Shown here piece after piece: positions 42,990 to 52,219 of a stretch of 64,000 nucleotides of DNA. The stretch is from the NCBI GenBank assembly GCA_022561775.1, contig JADFQO010000009.1, forward strand, positions 1 through 64,000, given 5' to 3'. The notes under the pieces are model-generated. The model was not told the origin of the DNA, ran no database searches, and saw nothing but the letters and a program-made list of their open reading frames with translations. The position numbers and the translations under genes were made by a program. The DNA comes from Myxococcales bacterium. GTDB lineage: Bacteria; Myxococcota_A; UBA9160; SMWR01. Each line of letters starts with the position of its first letter. Position 1 is the stretch's first letter.

Positions 42990-44729
42990 GTGAGAGTACT
43001 CCGCTACTTTGCCAGCCGATACCGCGCGCAAAGCCTGCTGGTGCTGTTTTGCATCCTGCTCGGCGGGCTCCTCGAGGGCCTCGGCCTCTCGGCACTGCTA
43101 CCCATCTTTGCGCTCGTCTTCAAGGAAACGCCGGGCCTTTCCGCGCCCGAATCCAGCGAAACCTCGGCGCTCGGCGAGGCCGTCGACAAGGCACTCGAGA
43201 CACTCGGGCTCGAACCGACGCTGCTCGCGCTGCTCCCGATCATCGCAACCCTTTTCTGGCTGAAGGCCGGTGTGATCCTCTTCGCCAAACGCCAGATCGG
43301 CTACACGGTGGCCAGGATCGCCACCGACCTGCGGCTCGAACTCCTGCAGGCGCTGATGGCCGCGCGCTGGAGCCACTTCACACGTCTGCGCACGGGAAGC
43401 GCCGCGAACGCGCTCGCGACGGAAGCACAGCGCGCGTCTACCAGCTACGAACACATGGCCCAGGTCTGTGGGCATCTGATCGAATGCCTGCTCTACCTCG
43501 GGTTGGCGTTCACGATCTCGATACCGATCACGATCGGCGCAGCCGCAACCGCGCTCGCCACCCTGGGCGGACTGAACGCATTGGTCCGCATGTCAGGCAA
43601 AGCCGGAAGCAAGCAGACCAAGTATCTGAAATCCCTGCTCACGCGTGTGACAGACAACCTGCAGTCCGTGAAACTGCTCAAGGCGACCGGACGTGAGTCG
43701 CTCGTCGAGCCGCTGCTCGAAGGCGACACGGCTCAGCTCAATACCGCGCTTCGGCGACGCGTCTTCAGCCGCGAGGCGCTGCGCTCGATGCAGGAGCCGA
43801 TCCTCGTCACCTGTCTCTGCATCATGGTCTTTGTCCTCGTCCAGATTCTCGGAACACCGTGGGCTGAGGTGGGATTGCTCGTGATCCTCTTCGGCCGGGT
43901 GAACGGGAGTTCCAACAAGATGCAGCGCCGCTACCAGCAGACGATCACGGAGGCGAGTGCCCTGTGGTCGATGCGCGACATGATCGACGCCGCAAATTTC
44001 GACGCCGAGACGATGACGACCGGCGCTTCGCCCAGCCTCGAGCAGGGCGTCGACCTGCGGAACATCCGGGTCGAATTGGACGGAGCCGTCGTTCTCGACA
44101 ACCTGTCGTTTTCGATTCCCGCTGGGAAGATCACGGCCCTGGCGGGCGCGTCGGGTGCGGGCAAGACAACCACAGCAGATCTCATCACGGGGCTGGTGCG
44201 GCCCGATGCGGGCGAAGTCTACATCGATGGCGTTCCGCTCGCAGAGCTCGACCTCCGCGAGTGGCGCCAGCTGATCGGATACGTCCCACAGGAAACGCTC
44301 ATGCTACACGACAGTGTGTCAAAGAACGTGAGTCTGGGCGACCCGAATCTGACGCCAGAAGACATCGAACGCGCGCTCCGAGATGCCGGCGCATGGGAAT
44401 TCGTCTCGGAACTTCCGGGTGGGGTCGACTGCTCGGTCGGCGAGCGGGGCATGCGGCTCTCGGGTGGCCAGCGCCAGCGGATCGCGATCGCGCGCGCACT
44501 CGTTCACGGCGCAAAGCTGCTGATCCTCGACGAGGCGACGACGGCCCTCGATCCGAAGAGCGAGGCCTTCGTCTGGGCAGCCATCGAGGCGCTGCGCGGA
44601 CGCGCGACGGTGCTTGCGATCTCGCACCAACCGGCGCTGACGGGTGTGGCCGACCGGATCTACCGAATCATCGACGGAAAATGCACAGAGATCGAAGCCT
44701 CTCGTTGTTCCGATCGCGCCGCATCCTGA
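42990..44729 (+). CDS. ABC exporter, membrane plus ATPase (MsbA type)
   Basis: 579 residues from a GTG start. Membrane domain (about 1-330, six helices) and ATPase domain: Walker A GASGAGKTTT (Lys392), VPQETLMLHDSV, signature RLSGGQRQRIAIARAL and Walker B LLILDEATTALD. Half-transporter working as a homodimer, exporting lipids or polysaccharide-type substrates in the family. It lies between the two nucleotidyltransferase genes. Confidence 0.93.
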   Translation: MRVLRYFASRYRAQSLLVLFCILLGGLLEGLGLSALLPIFALVFKETPGLSAPESSETSALGEAVDKALETLGLEPTLLALLPIIATLFWLKAGVILFAKRQIGYTVARIATDLRLELLQALMAARWSHFTRLRTGSAANALATEAQRASTSYEHMAQVCGHLIECLLYLGLAFTISIPITIGAAATALATLGGLNALVRMSGKAGSKQTKYLKSLLTRVTDNLQSVKLLKATGRESLVEPLLEGDTAQLNTALRRRVFSREALRSMQEPILVTCLCIMVFVLVQILGTPWAEVGLLVILFGRVNGSSNKMQRRYQQTITEASALWSMRDMIDAANFDAETMTTGASPSLEQGVDLRNIRVELDGAVVLDNLSFSIPAGKITALAGASGAGKTTTADLITGLVRPDAGEVYIDGVPLAELDLREWRQLIGYVPQETLMLHDSVSKNVSLGDPNLTPEDIERALRDAGAWEFVSELPGGVDCSVGERGMRLSGGQRQRIAIARALVHGAKLLILDEATTALDPKSEAFVWAAIEALRGRATVLAISHQPALTGVADRIYRIIDGKCTEIEASRCSDRAAS

Positions 44730-44760
44730 CCCCCTCAGCGCTTCGCAGAGGCCGCTCCCA

Positions 44761-45561
44761 ATGAACGAGTTCAACGCACTCGTACTCGCAGGGCGTCGCA
44801 GCTCGGCGGACCCACTCGCGGAAGCCCGGGGTGAGACCCACCGAGCCCTTCTCGAAGTGGTCGGGGTTCCCATGTTGATCCGAGTGGTTCGCGCCCTGCG
44901 CGCTTCGTCGAGCGTCGATCGCATCACGGTGAGTATCGACGACCCGGGCGCGTTCGAAGTCGTACCCGAACTGCGCAAACTGCAGGCCCGCGGCGAAATC
45001 GCCCACCACCCGAGTCTCCCGTCGCCGAGCCGCAGCGTGCACGACGCGTTGAACGGTGGCCTGCTCGGAGGCCGGGTGCTCGTCACCACCGCCGATCACG
45101 CTCTGTTGACGCCGAAAATCATCGATCATTTCGCGGCGTGCGCCGAGCAATTAGACGCCGACGTGGCGGTGGGAGTCGTGGCCGAATCGGTGATTCGAGC
45201 CGCCTATCCCTCGACCACCCGGACCTATCTGCGATTTCGAGACGGTGGGTACTCGGGCGCCAACCTCTTCGCGTTCCGATCGCGGCAAGCCCTTCGGGCC
45301 GCCGAATTCTGGGTAAGAGCGGAGGCTTTTCGCAAGCGACCGTGGCGGCTCGCGAGCGCCTTCGGCCCGACGACCCTGTTGCTCTTTGCGCTGCGCCGAC
45401 TCAGCCTCGAAGGAGCCCTCGAACGCGCATCCCGTGTGATCGGTTGCCGGATCCGCGCAGTGCCTCTCCCGTTCGCAGAGGCCGCGATCGATGTCGATCG
45501 ACCGTCGGATCTCGCTCTGGTGTCGGAGATCTTGTCGGCGCGAGGCGAAACGGCGGGATGA
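44761..45561 (+). CDS. MobA-like NTP transferase domain protein
   Basis: 266 residues. LVLAGRRSSADPLAEARGE replaces the usual LAGGxSxRMG, so the phosphate-binding loop is altered; RALLEVVGVPMLIRVVRAL, LLVTTADHALLTP-like metal segment (VLVTTADHALLT) and a final DVDRPSDLALV match MobA-like nucleotidyltransferases. Substrate unknown; activity may be modified by the odd loop. 31 bp after the ABC exporter, so part of the same operon. Confidence 0.8.
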   Translation: MNEFNALVLAGRRSSADPLAEARGETHRALLEVVGVPMLIRVVRALRASSSVDRITVSIDDPGAFEVVPELRKLQARGEIAHHPSLPSPSRSVHDALNGGLLGGRVLVTTADHALLTPKIIDHFAACAEQLDADVAVGVVAESVIRAAYPSTTRTYLRFRDGGYSGANLFAFRSRQALRAAEFWVRAEAFRKRPWRLASAFGPTTLLLFALRRLSLEGALERASRVIGCRIRAVPLPFAEAAIDVDRPSDLALVSEILSARGETAG

Positions 45562-45571
45562 GCGCGCGGAT

Positions 45572-46498
45572 TCAGCCCACCAGCACCCGCTCACCCTCGG
45601 CGCGGAAACGACCCGAGCCGGGATCGTAACCCCGGATTCGAAGCGCGATCCGAAACCGCGGGCCTCCGCTCCCGAAATTCCGCTCGATTTCGTAGACGTG
45701 GTACTGGGCACGGCGTTCTGGCCTCTGCCCGATGTCGGATGCCGAACGCACACCGACGACGGGGATCGAACCGTCTGGCCCATCGATCGCGGCGAGCAAT
45801 GTGCGGTGATTGTGGCCGTGCACGACGAGTTCGGCACCCGTGCGGCCGATGACACCACGGAGTGACTCCGCATCCCTCAGCCACCTCCGTGGGTGCGTCG
45901 CGCCGGCGGTGATCGGATGGTGAATCGAGATCACCCGACAGAGATCGGAGTCGGCGAGGCCGTGAAGCATGCGCTCGAGTCGATCGAGCTGGGCCTCACC
46001 CAGAGTTCCGGTGGCGTCGAAGAGCCGTGTCGGCAGCGCAGAACACAGTCCGACCACGGCCAGCGGGCCGCGAATCCGCAGCGTAGGAAACCGGTCACGG
46101 GGATCGGAGCTCTCCGCGGCGCTTTCGCCATCATCGGATTCGAAATAGTCCGACCAGAGATTCCACGAGGCGGACTGTGAAACGCGCACGTAGGCGTCGT
46201 GGTTTCCGGGCACGATCGAAACGTCCCGCGCATCGCCGAGCCGCTTCAACCGTTCTCGCGCGGCGCCGAACTCGGAAGCGAGAGAGAGATTCGTCAAATC
46301 GCCGGTCACCACCAGGTGGTCGATCGGGGAGCGACTCAAATCGTCCATCAACGCGTCGACGACCGAGGTGCGATGGAATCGCTGGCGCCGGATTCGCCAG
46401 GAAAGCCAGCCGAAGAATCGCTTGTTGAGCAGATGGAGCGGGTTGTTGACGACGACGGGCGTCGCGTGAAGATCCGATAGGTGCCCCAAAGAAAACAC
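45572..46498 (-). CDS. Calcineurin-like metallophosphoesterase
   Basis: 308 residues with the complete metal set: LSDLHATP (Asp9, His11), VVTGDLTN, VPGNHDAYV, SIHHPIT and VVHGHNHRTLL. No signal peptide or membrane segment. Related to UDP-2,3-diacylglucosamine or cyclic-nucleotide-type phosphoesterases; substrate not assignable. Transcribed against its neighbours inside the lipid gene block. Confidence 0.92.
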   Translation of the reverse strand: MFSLGHLSDLHATPVVVNNPLHLLNKRFFGWLSWRIRRQRFHRTSVVDALMDDLSRSPIDHLVVTGDLTNLSLASEFGAARERLKRLGDARDVSIVPGNHDAYVRVSQSASWNLWSDYFESDDGESAAESSDPRDRFPTLRIRGPLAVVGLCSALPTRLFDATGTLGEAQLDRLERMLHGLADSDLCRVISIHHPITAGATHPRRWLRDAESLRGVIGRTGAELVVHGHNHRTLLAAIDGPDGSIPVVGVRSASDIGQRPERRAQYHVYEIERNFGSGGPRFRIALRIRGYDPGSGRFRAEGERVLVG

Positions 46499-46608
46499 GG
46501 GATACGCCCCTCACCTTGGGTGATCGGCAAGGCTAACCCAGCTCCGAGCGCTGTGATACTCTCCACGGCCGCTCACGAAGCCTCCCCCTTGAAAATCGGC
46601 GGAATCGG

Positions 46609-47868
46609 ATGCCGCAGTCACCAGCAGGCGATGCGCCTTCGGCGTGGATCATCGGAAATCAACACTCTCCCGAGGTCCGGGTGTGGGCGCTCAGCGCCTC
46701 GGACCGCCACCGCCGCCTTCTCGCGAGAGCCGGCTGCGAATTGATTCGCACGCTCGACGCGAACGAAAATCCGGGCGATCCGCAAGCGCCGAGCGTGATG
46801 ATCGTTCGGTCCGACGCAATCCTCGACGAGCGGCTCGTCGAGAGCTTGTTCGCGGCTCGAAACACGATACTCGTCGCCAAGCGTACGCGAGACCGCGAGT
46901 GGGGGGGACCCGTGGCGGCCCACGTGGATTCCGCGCACGCCGCCGAGACCCTCGACACGCTGCGGCTCGCCGCGCAAGACGAGCGGCCCTCGACAGCCGA
47001 GGGTGAGTGGCCAACCCCAGCGGCCGGCATCCGACTCGCAGCGCCGGGCGACCTCACGCCCGCCTACTCGGCGAGGCTTCGCAAGTTCGACCCGCCGTAC
47101 ATCTATCCCGCGTGTGCCGAGAGGATCCGCGAGATCGAAGACCGCATCTTCCAGTCGTCGTACAAGGGTGTCACCGACCTGATCACCAAGTGGCTCTGGC
47201 CGCGCCCGGCAGCGGCTGTCGTCCGCGTGCTGGCGCGCGCTGAGATCCAGCCAAACGCGGTAACGGCGTTGAGCTGGCTGTTCGCGATTGCCGCTGGGGT
47301 GTTCTTCTGGAGGGGTTGGTTCGCGTTCGGCTTGGCCTGCGGCTGGCTGATGACGTTTCTCGACACCGTCGACGGCAAACTCGCGCGCGTCACGTTGACG
47401 TCGAGCCGATTTGGGCACATCTTCGACCACGCCCTCGACCTCATTCACCCACCACTCTGGTACCTCGCTTGGGGCATCGGTAGTTCGGGGAGCATCGACG
47501 CCGCCACGATCGTGGTCATCGCGGGTTATCTGCTCGGGCGCGGCCTCGAGGGGTTCTTCATCCTCGCATTCAAGATCGAAACCCACTGTTGGCGGCCGAT
47601 TGACTCGCTTTTCCGCACGATCACGGCCCGCCGCAATCCGAACCTGTTGCTGCTCACCGTGGGAACCCTGGGCGGGCGCCCCGATCTCGGGCTCGTGATG
47701 GTCGCGATCTGGACTGTCGTATGTATGGGCTTCCACATCGAGCGAATCCTGCAAGCGCTGTTCGAGCGGTCTCGCGGAATTCGAATCGAATGCTGGGACG
47801 AGACGTCTCACCCAGCGCGGGAACCATCGCGCGACGGATCGCGGCCGGATCCCGAGGGTGTCCATTGA
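46609..47868 (+). CDS. CDP-alcohol phosphotransferase with N-terminal nucleotidyltransferase-like domain
   Basis: 419 residues. The C-terminal membrane domain carries the complete CDP-alcohol motif D-x2-D-G-x2-A-R-x8-G-x3-D-x3-D: Asp252, Asp255, Gly256, Ala259, Arg260, Gly269, Asp273, Asp277. The N-terminal 150 residues (MIVRSDAILDERLVESLF) resemble a degenerate nucleotidyltransferase, an arrangement like di-myo-inositol-phosphate synthases. It should join an alcohol to a CDP-linked partner at the membrane. Its TGA overlaps the TTG of the next gene. Confidence 0.88.
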   Translation: MPQSPAGDAPSAWIIGNQHSPEVRVWALSASDRHRRLLARAGCELIRTLDANENPGDPQAPSVMIVRSDAILDERLVESLFAARNTILVAKRTRDREWGGPVAAHVDSAHAAETLDTLRLAAQDERPSTAEGEWPTPAAGIRLAAPGDLTPAYSARLRKFDPPYIYPACAERIREIEDRIFQSSYKGVTDLITKWLWPRPAAAVVRVLARAEIQPNAVTALSWLFAIAAGVFFWRGWFAFGLACGWLMTFLDTVDGKLARVTLTSSRFGHIFDHALDLIHPPLWYLAWGIGSSGSIDAATIVVIAGYLLGRGLEGFFILAFKIETHCWRPIDSLFRTITARRNPNLLLLTVGTLGGRPDLGLVMVAIWTVVCMGFHIERILQALFERSRGIRIECWDETSHPAREPSRDGSRPDPEGVH

Positions 47869-48974
47869 GATTACGAACAAGCGCGCCAGCGTACGAGCAG
47901 AGTCAACACCGACTGCCACACTGGAGCCGATGGGTGGCCCGCGCATTCGCGGTCGCCGTTTCGCTCGCGCCGTTGGCCGCGATGGCGGTCGTACGGGGAG
48001 ACCGGTCGTCGCATCTTTCCGATGGCGACTCGGCGTCGGAGTACTGGGACATCGTCGCTCACTTCGACTCGAACCATCACTTGTTCGCTCGGTTCCTGAT
48101 CACCAACGAAGGTCCCGGTGATCGAACAGCGATCGCGACCTGGCAACTCATCGATCCGAACGGGAAGCGGACCGAATTCCGCAATGGCCGGCGCAAGAAG
48201 CGTTGGACGCTCAGCCCGGACGGCGACAGCATCCGAATCGGATCGAGTCTCTTCGATCAGAGCGGATCGGTGCACCGGCTCGAATACGACAGCACGAAAC
48301 GTGGAATCCGCGTCGCGTTTCAATATTCGCCAAGAGGACCGGTGGGTTGGGTTGATGCCGCGTCCGACCGCTACTCGTTCGACCTACTGGAATTGGCGAC
48401 CCCGGTGACCGGGACCATCTGGCTCAAGGGGATGAGCGCGACCGCTTCCGTGAGCGGAACGATCTCTATCACCCACACCTGGATGGAAAAGAGCGAGGCG
48501 GACCTCACGCTGCGGAGGATCGACTTCTCGTCCACCGGAAGTGATCCGTCCGTCTACCTCTCGGATCGCACAGCGCCATCCGGGGAGCGCGAGCGCTGGC
48601 TGGTCGTCGCGCGCGATGGCGAGTTGCTGGTTCAAACCGCTGACTTCCAGCTCGCCCTTGCCGATCCGCCAAGGCATGAGAGGGGTGATTACCCCACACC
48701 CAGCGAGCTGCGGATCAGCGGTCCGCAGATCGAGGGCACGATTTGGAGCGGCTCGACGCTCGCCGAGATCGACCCATTGAGGGCGATTCCCCAACCCTTT
48801 CGATTCCTGTTATCGTTCAAGCTGCGCCCCCACCAAGCGTGGGCGCGCGCATCGTTCGAGGTCAGGCTGCTGCCGAAGCAGGGCACCCCGGAAATTGTGC
48901 TAAAGGGTTCTGGCATCACGACGATTACGTACACCAATCCCCTTCCCCCAAAAGTCACGCGACTCGGAAACTAG
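47865..48974 (+). CDS. Exported AttH/Svf1-like lipocalin-type protein
   Basis: 369 residues from a TTG overlapping the preceding stop (TTGA). Hydrophobic N-terminal signal (VARAFAVAVSLAPLAAMAVV), then beta-rich sequence: SEYWDIVAHFDSNHHLFARF, ITNEGPGDRTAIATWQLIDP, GKRTEFRNGRRKKRWTLSPD. This matches the lipocalin-like AttH/Svf1 pattern, thought to bind hydrophobic ligands. Translational coupling to the CDP-alcohol phosphotransferase suggests a role in handling its lipid product. Assignment moderate. Confidence 0.7.
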   Translation: MRLRTSAPAYEQSQHRLPHWSRWVARAFAVAVSLAPLAAMAVVRGDRSSHLSDGDSASEYWDIVAHFDSNHHLFARFLITNEGPGDRTAIATWQLIDPNGKRTEFRNGRRKKRWTLSPDGDSIRIGSSLFDQSGSVHRLEYDSTKRGIRVAFQYSPRGPVGWVDAASDRYSFDLLELATPVTGTIWLKGMSATASVSGTISITHTWMEKSEADLTLRRIDFSSTGSDPSVYLSDRTAPSGERERWLVVARDGELLVQTADFQLALADPPRHERGDYPTPSELRISGPQIEGTIWSGSTLAEIDPLRAIPQPFRFLLSFKLRPHQAWARASFEVRLLPKQGTPEIVLKGSGITTITYTNPLPPKVTRLGN

Positions 48975-48993
48975 CGTCTCAGGAGCGTAGTCC

Positions 48994-49950
48994 GTGCGAA
49001 TCGGCTTATTGAACAATCTCCGCGCCGGCCGGAGCAACCCCAAGGTGAGGCGAATCCTTGGCCTGCTGAGGCACTACCCGGAAGTCGCGCATGTCGAGAC
49101 GACGAGCGTTCGGTCGGTCCCCGAGGCCCTGGCGAGCCTCACGCGCCAGAAAGTCGAGCTGCTCGTGGTCAACGGGGGCGACGGCACGCTGCAACATACG
49201 CTGACGCAGATATTGACCAGCGATGATTTTCCGAGCATCCCGATGGTGGCGCCGCTGCGGGGCGGGCGCACGAACATGAGCGCGCTGGATATCGGCGCAC
49301 ACCGCGACCCCGTCAAGGGATTGCAGGGTTTATTGGAGGACGAAAAGGCGGGGCGAATCGAAGACCGACTGGTGGACCGCCCGCTGCTGCGCGTCGAGAC
49401 GCTGCGAGATCGCAGAATCCACTATGGATTCTTCTTCGGCGCCGGAATGATCCATCGAGCGATCGACCTCACCCACAGCATGTTTCCGCATGGCAGGAGT
49501 CAGGGCTCCTTCGGCGCGGGCATCGTGACTGCGGGATTGATCATGCGAACGATCGCCAAGCGTCGTGGCGGTGTGCTGACGCCCGACAAGGCCCAGATCA
49601 TGCTCGACGGTGAACACGTCGAGGGCGGAGAGTTCACGCTGATCATCGCGTCCAGCCTGCGGCGGCTGTTTCTCAGGATCAATCCCTTCTGGGGTCGCGA
49701 AAAAGCTCCGGTTCGATTCACCGCAATGGCCAGCGGCTGCGAGCGCACCGCCATGGCCGTGCCCGGAATCCTGCGCGGCAAACCCAGGCCCTTCGTACGA
49801 CCCGCTGCGGGCTATACGAGCCGCAACGTCGAGGTCGCCGAACTCCGGATCGACGCTGGATTTACCGTCGATGGGGAGACCATCCAGCCGCGAAGCGGCG
49901 AAATCGTCCGCATCTCCGGCGACCGGCGCGTCCGCTTCGTCCGCGCCTGA
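48994..49950 (+). CDS. Diacylglycerol/lipid kinase family protein
   Basis: 318 residues from a GTG with AGGAG upstream. NNLRAGRSNPKVRRIL and the nucleotide-binding VVNGGDGTLQHTLT define the DAGK catalytic fold; the C-terminal half (FTVDGETIQPRSGEIVRIS) has the DGE motif. It phosphorylates a lipid alcohol such as diacylglycerol or sphingosine in the family. GTG 20 bp after the lipocalin-like gene; Tam41-like gene follows. Confidence 0.9.
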   Translation: MRIGLLNNLRAGRSNPKVRRILGLLRHYPEVAHVETTSVRSVPEALASLTRQKVELLVVNGGDGTLQHTLTQILTSDDFPSIPMVAPLRGGRTNMSALDIGAHRDPVKGLQGLLEDEKAGRIEDRLVDRPLLRVETLRDRRIHYGFFFGAGMIHRAIDLTHSMFPHGRSQGSFGAGIVTAGLIMRTIAKRRGGVLTPDKAQIMLDGEHVEGGEFTLIIASSLRRLFLRINPFWGREKAPVRFTAMASGCERTAMAVPGILRGKPRPFVRPAAGYTSRNVEVAELRIDAGFTVDGETIQPRSGEIVRISGDRRVRFVRA

Positions 49951-49957
49951 GGGCTCG

Positions 49958-50914
49958 GTGGGCGCCCCGCCCCCCGATCTCGAGGCGTTCGTCAGAGCCG
50001 AGCTCTTCCAACCCGCGCCAACCGCCGCAAAGCAGCTAAGCGATGAGATCTTGCGACGCCACGGCAGCGCGGTCGCGGCTGTTCTCTTCTATGGCTCCTG
50101 TCTGCGCCGGCGCACGAGCGAAGGGGTGCTCGACTTCTACGTACTCGTCGACAGATACCGCGACGCCTACCGTTCGCGCCTGCTCGCCTGGGCGAATGCG
50201 GCCCTTCCTCCGAACGTCTTCTACCTGGAGATCGAATCTGAACTCGGCCCGCTGCGCTGCAAATACGCGGTGATCTCGCTGAGAGACTTCGAGCGGGGCG
50301 CGAGGCCCGGCGGATTGCGCTCGGGCATCTGGGCGCGCTTCTGTCAGCCCGCGCTGGCCGTTCATCTGTGCGACGACCGCGCGCGCGAAGCGGTGGTTGC
50401 TGCCGTTGTGGAATCGACCGTCACGGCCGTTGCTCGAACCCTCTACGAACTTCCCGCCCGCAACGGATCGACCCGATTCACGACAGCCGCACTCTGGCAG
50501 CAGGTGCTGCAGGGAACCTACTCGGCGGAGCTTCGGCCCGAGGCTCCAGAAACCATCCAGAACCTCTACCAAGCGGATCCCGAACGGTACGACCGGGCGG
50601 CGCGGGCCGTGCTCGCGAGACTGGGCGCACCCGTGCGCAGCGCGGGCGCCGAGATCGAAGCGATCCTGCCGGCCGATTCGGAGGCGTGGACGCGGCGAGA
50701 TTGGAGCCGGCTGCGCGCGTTGGCAAAATTGCTCTACTTCGTTCAGCTACTCAAGAGCGCGGCGACTTTCGGCGACTGGCTACCCTACGTGCTCTGGAAA
50801 CTGGAGCGGCACACCGGAAAGAAGATCGTCCCGAGCGAGCGGCAGCGCCGTTACCCCTTCCTCTTCGGGTGGCCCCTGCTGCTCAGACTTCTCTGGCAAC
50901 GCGACTTGCGCTGA
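49958..50914 (+). CDS. Tam41-like nucleotidyltransferase (putative CDP-diacylglycerol synthase)
   Basis: 318 residues from GTG 49958 (GAGGG just upstream; an alternative ATG at 49871 overlaps the kinase gene). FYGSCLRRRTSEGVLDFYVLVD is a nucleotidyltransferase G-S...D-x-D-like motif. The order LPPNVFYLE, LRCKYAVISLRDFERG, then RFCQPALAVH follows the Tam41/Mmp37 pattern, which makes CDP-diacylglycerol in mitochondria. A supplier of CDP-DAG beside a lipid kinase and a CDP-alcohol phosphotransferase makes sense, but the match is by eye. The 3' end overlaps the convergent desaturase by 32 bp. Confidence 0.55.
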   Translation: MGAPPPDLEAFVRAELFQPAPTAAKQLSDEILRRHGSAVAAVLFYGSCLRRRTSEGVLDFYVLVDRYRDAYRSRLLAWANAALPPNVFYLEIESELGPLRCKYAVISLRDFERGARPGGLRSGIWARFCQPALAVHLCDDRAREAVVAAVVESTVTAVARTLYELPARNGSTRFTTAALWQQVLQGTYSAELRPEAPETIQNLYQADPERYDRAARAVLARLGAPVRSAGAEIEAILPADSEAWTRRDWSRLRALAKLLYFVQLLKSAATFGDWLPYVLWKLERHTGKKIVPSERQRRYPFLFGWPLLLRLLWQRDLR

Positions 50915-51974
50915 AGCGCGCCCGAGGCGGGGCCGTCGCGTTTCGCCAGATCCCGCGGAGTGTACCGACGCCGTCCCTCAGCGTCGCTCGGTAAGGGGCG
51001 TTCTGCGGCAGTTCGGCCAGCAGCCGGCGGTGAACGAGTCCCAGGCTGTGGTAGGGGATGAACGGAAGATAGTGATGCAGCGCGTGGAAGCGAAGCCCTA
51101 CCGGTGCAATCAAGACAGTGAGGATCGGCCAACCCCGTAGATTGATGGAGTCGAGGAGCTGAGCCTCGGCATCCATCATCTCGCCCTCGTTCTCGTAGCC
51201 GTGCGCGACGAGCGTTCGCAGCTGATTCACCGAGAGAATGCCGCCGGTGATGATCCACCACTGGGCGATCCATTCGATCGGGATCCAGCCCGAGATCACC
51301 GCGCCGAACACCGCCCATACGAATACGGCTGCAGCAGCTTCCTGGGCATCCCAGCGTTTGCAGTGCTCGCCCTTGGGCATCGGGCGGACGTAGCTGGCAT
51401 TGATCACGAGCGTCGAGAGTTTGCCGATGACGAGCCGACGCAGCGGCGGGAAGAGTCGGGAGAGCGGACCGAGGACACCCCAGCGCAGCGGTAGAACGAG
51501 TGGCAGCAAAGCCACGGTAACCACGAAGGTCACGATCCTCAGTCGGCTCCAGCGGGCGATCTGGGCATACTCGGGATCGTCGTTGGTCCCGAAACCCATT
51601 CGCTTGTGGTGATCCATGTGCGAGCCGACATACATCAGGCTCGGGATCATGAGCGGAATGCCTACGATGAGGTTCCACACCAGCTCGAAGCCCGGAATCC
51701 GACCGCGCTTGAGATGGGAGAGTTCGTGGATGAACAGTGCAGCGCGCAGCAGCGCGAAGACGGCGACCAAGGTAGCGACAACGTACAGCAGCGAACCGAA
51801 GGGCGCCCTCGCGCCGATTGCGAACGCCGACCATCCGACAAACGCGAAAGTCAGCAGATCGCTCCAATAGATGATCCGACTCGACACGAAGTCGGGTCCG
51901 ATCTCCTTGACGATCTCTCTCACGTTCAACGTCTGGCGCGCGCGCCTTGGCGGCGCAAGCGAAACGTCACTCAT
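50883..51974 (-). CDS. Membrane fatty acid desaturase
   Basis: 363 residues from the ATG at 51974 (AGGAG upstream; the frame is open to 52079). The three His boxes of the non-haem di-iron family are present: HELSH (83-87), SHMDHH (118-123) and RFHALHH near residue 315. About four membrane helices. Probably introduces a double bond into an acyl chain or carotenoid-like lipid in the inner membrane; position unknown. Confidence 0.9.
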   Translation of the reverse strand: MSDVSLAPPRRARQTLNVREIVKEIGPDFVSSRIIYWSDLLTFAFVGWSAFAIGARAPFGSLLYVVATLVAVFALLRAALFIHELSHLKRGRIPGFELVWNLIVGIPLMIPSLMYVGSHMDHHKRMGFGTNDDPEYAQIARWSRLRIVTFVVTVALLPLVLPLRWGVLGPLSRLFPPLRRLVIGKLSTLVINASYVRPMPKGEHCKRWDAQEAAAAVFVWAVFGAVISGWIPIEWIAQWWIITGGILSVNQLRTLVAHGYENEGEMMDAEAQLLDSINLRGWPILTVLIAPVGLRFHALHHYLPFIPYHSLGLVHRRLLAELPQNAPYRATLRDGVGTLRGIWRNATAPPRARFSASRVAREV

Positions 51975-52219
51975 TGAGATCTCGTTGCTCCTGGTTGAAT
52001 TCGCTGGATGGCTCCGCCACTTGGCGGCTCCCATCCAATCTCCCCCGGGCCCGGCAGCGGGCAACGATACATCAATCACCTCGGGCTCAACACCGCGAAA
52101 ATCATGAAACTGTTGGCGTTAAGCCCCGGTTCGAAACGCCAGGCCGTCTAGCCAGAGCATCCGCTTTCGGCCGACCGGATCCAAATCTCAAGCCGCCCGG
52201 CGCGCCCCGGGCTGGCGCC

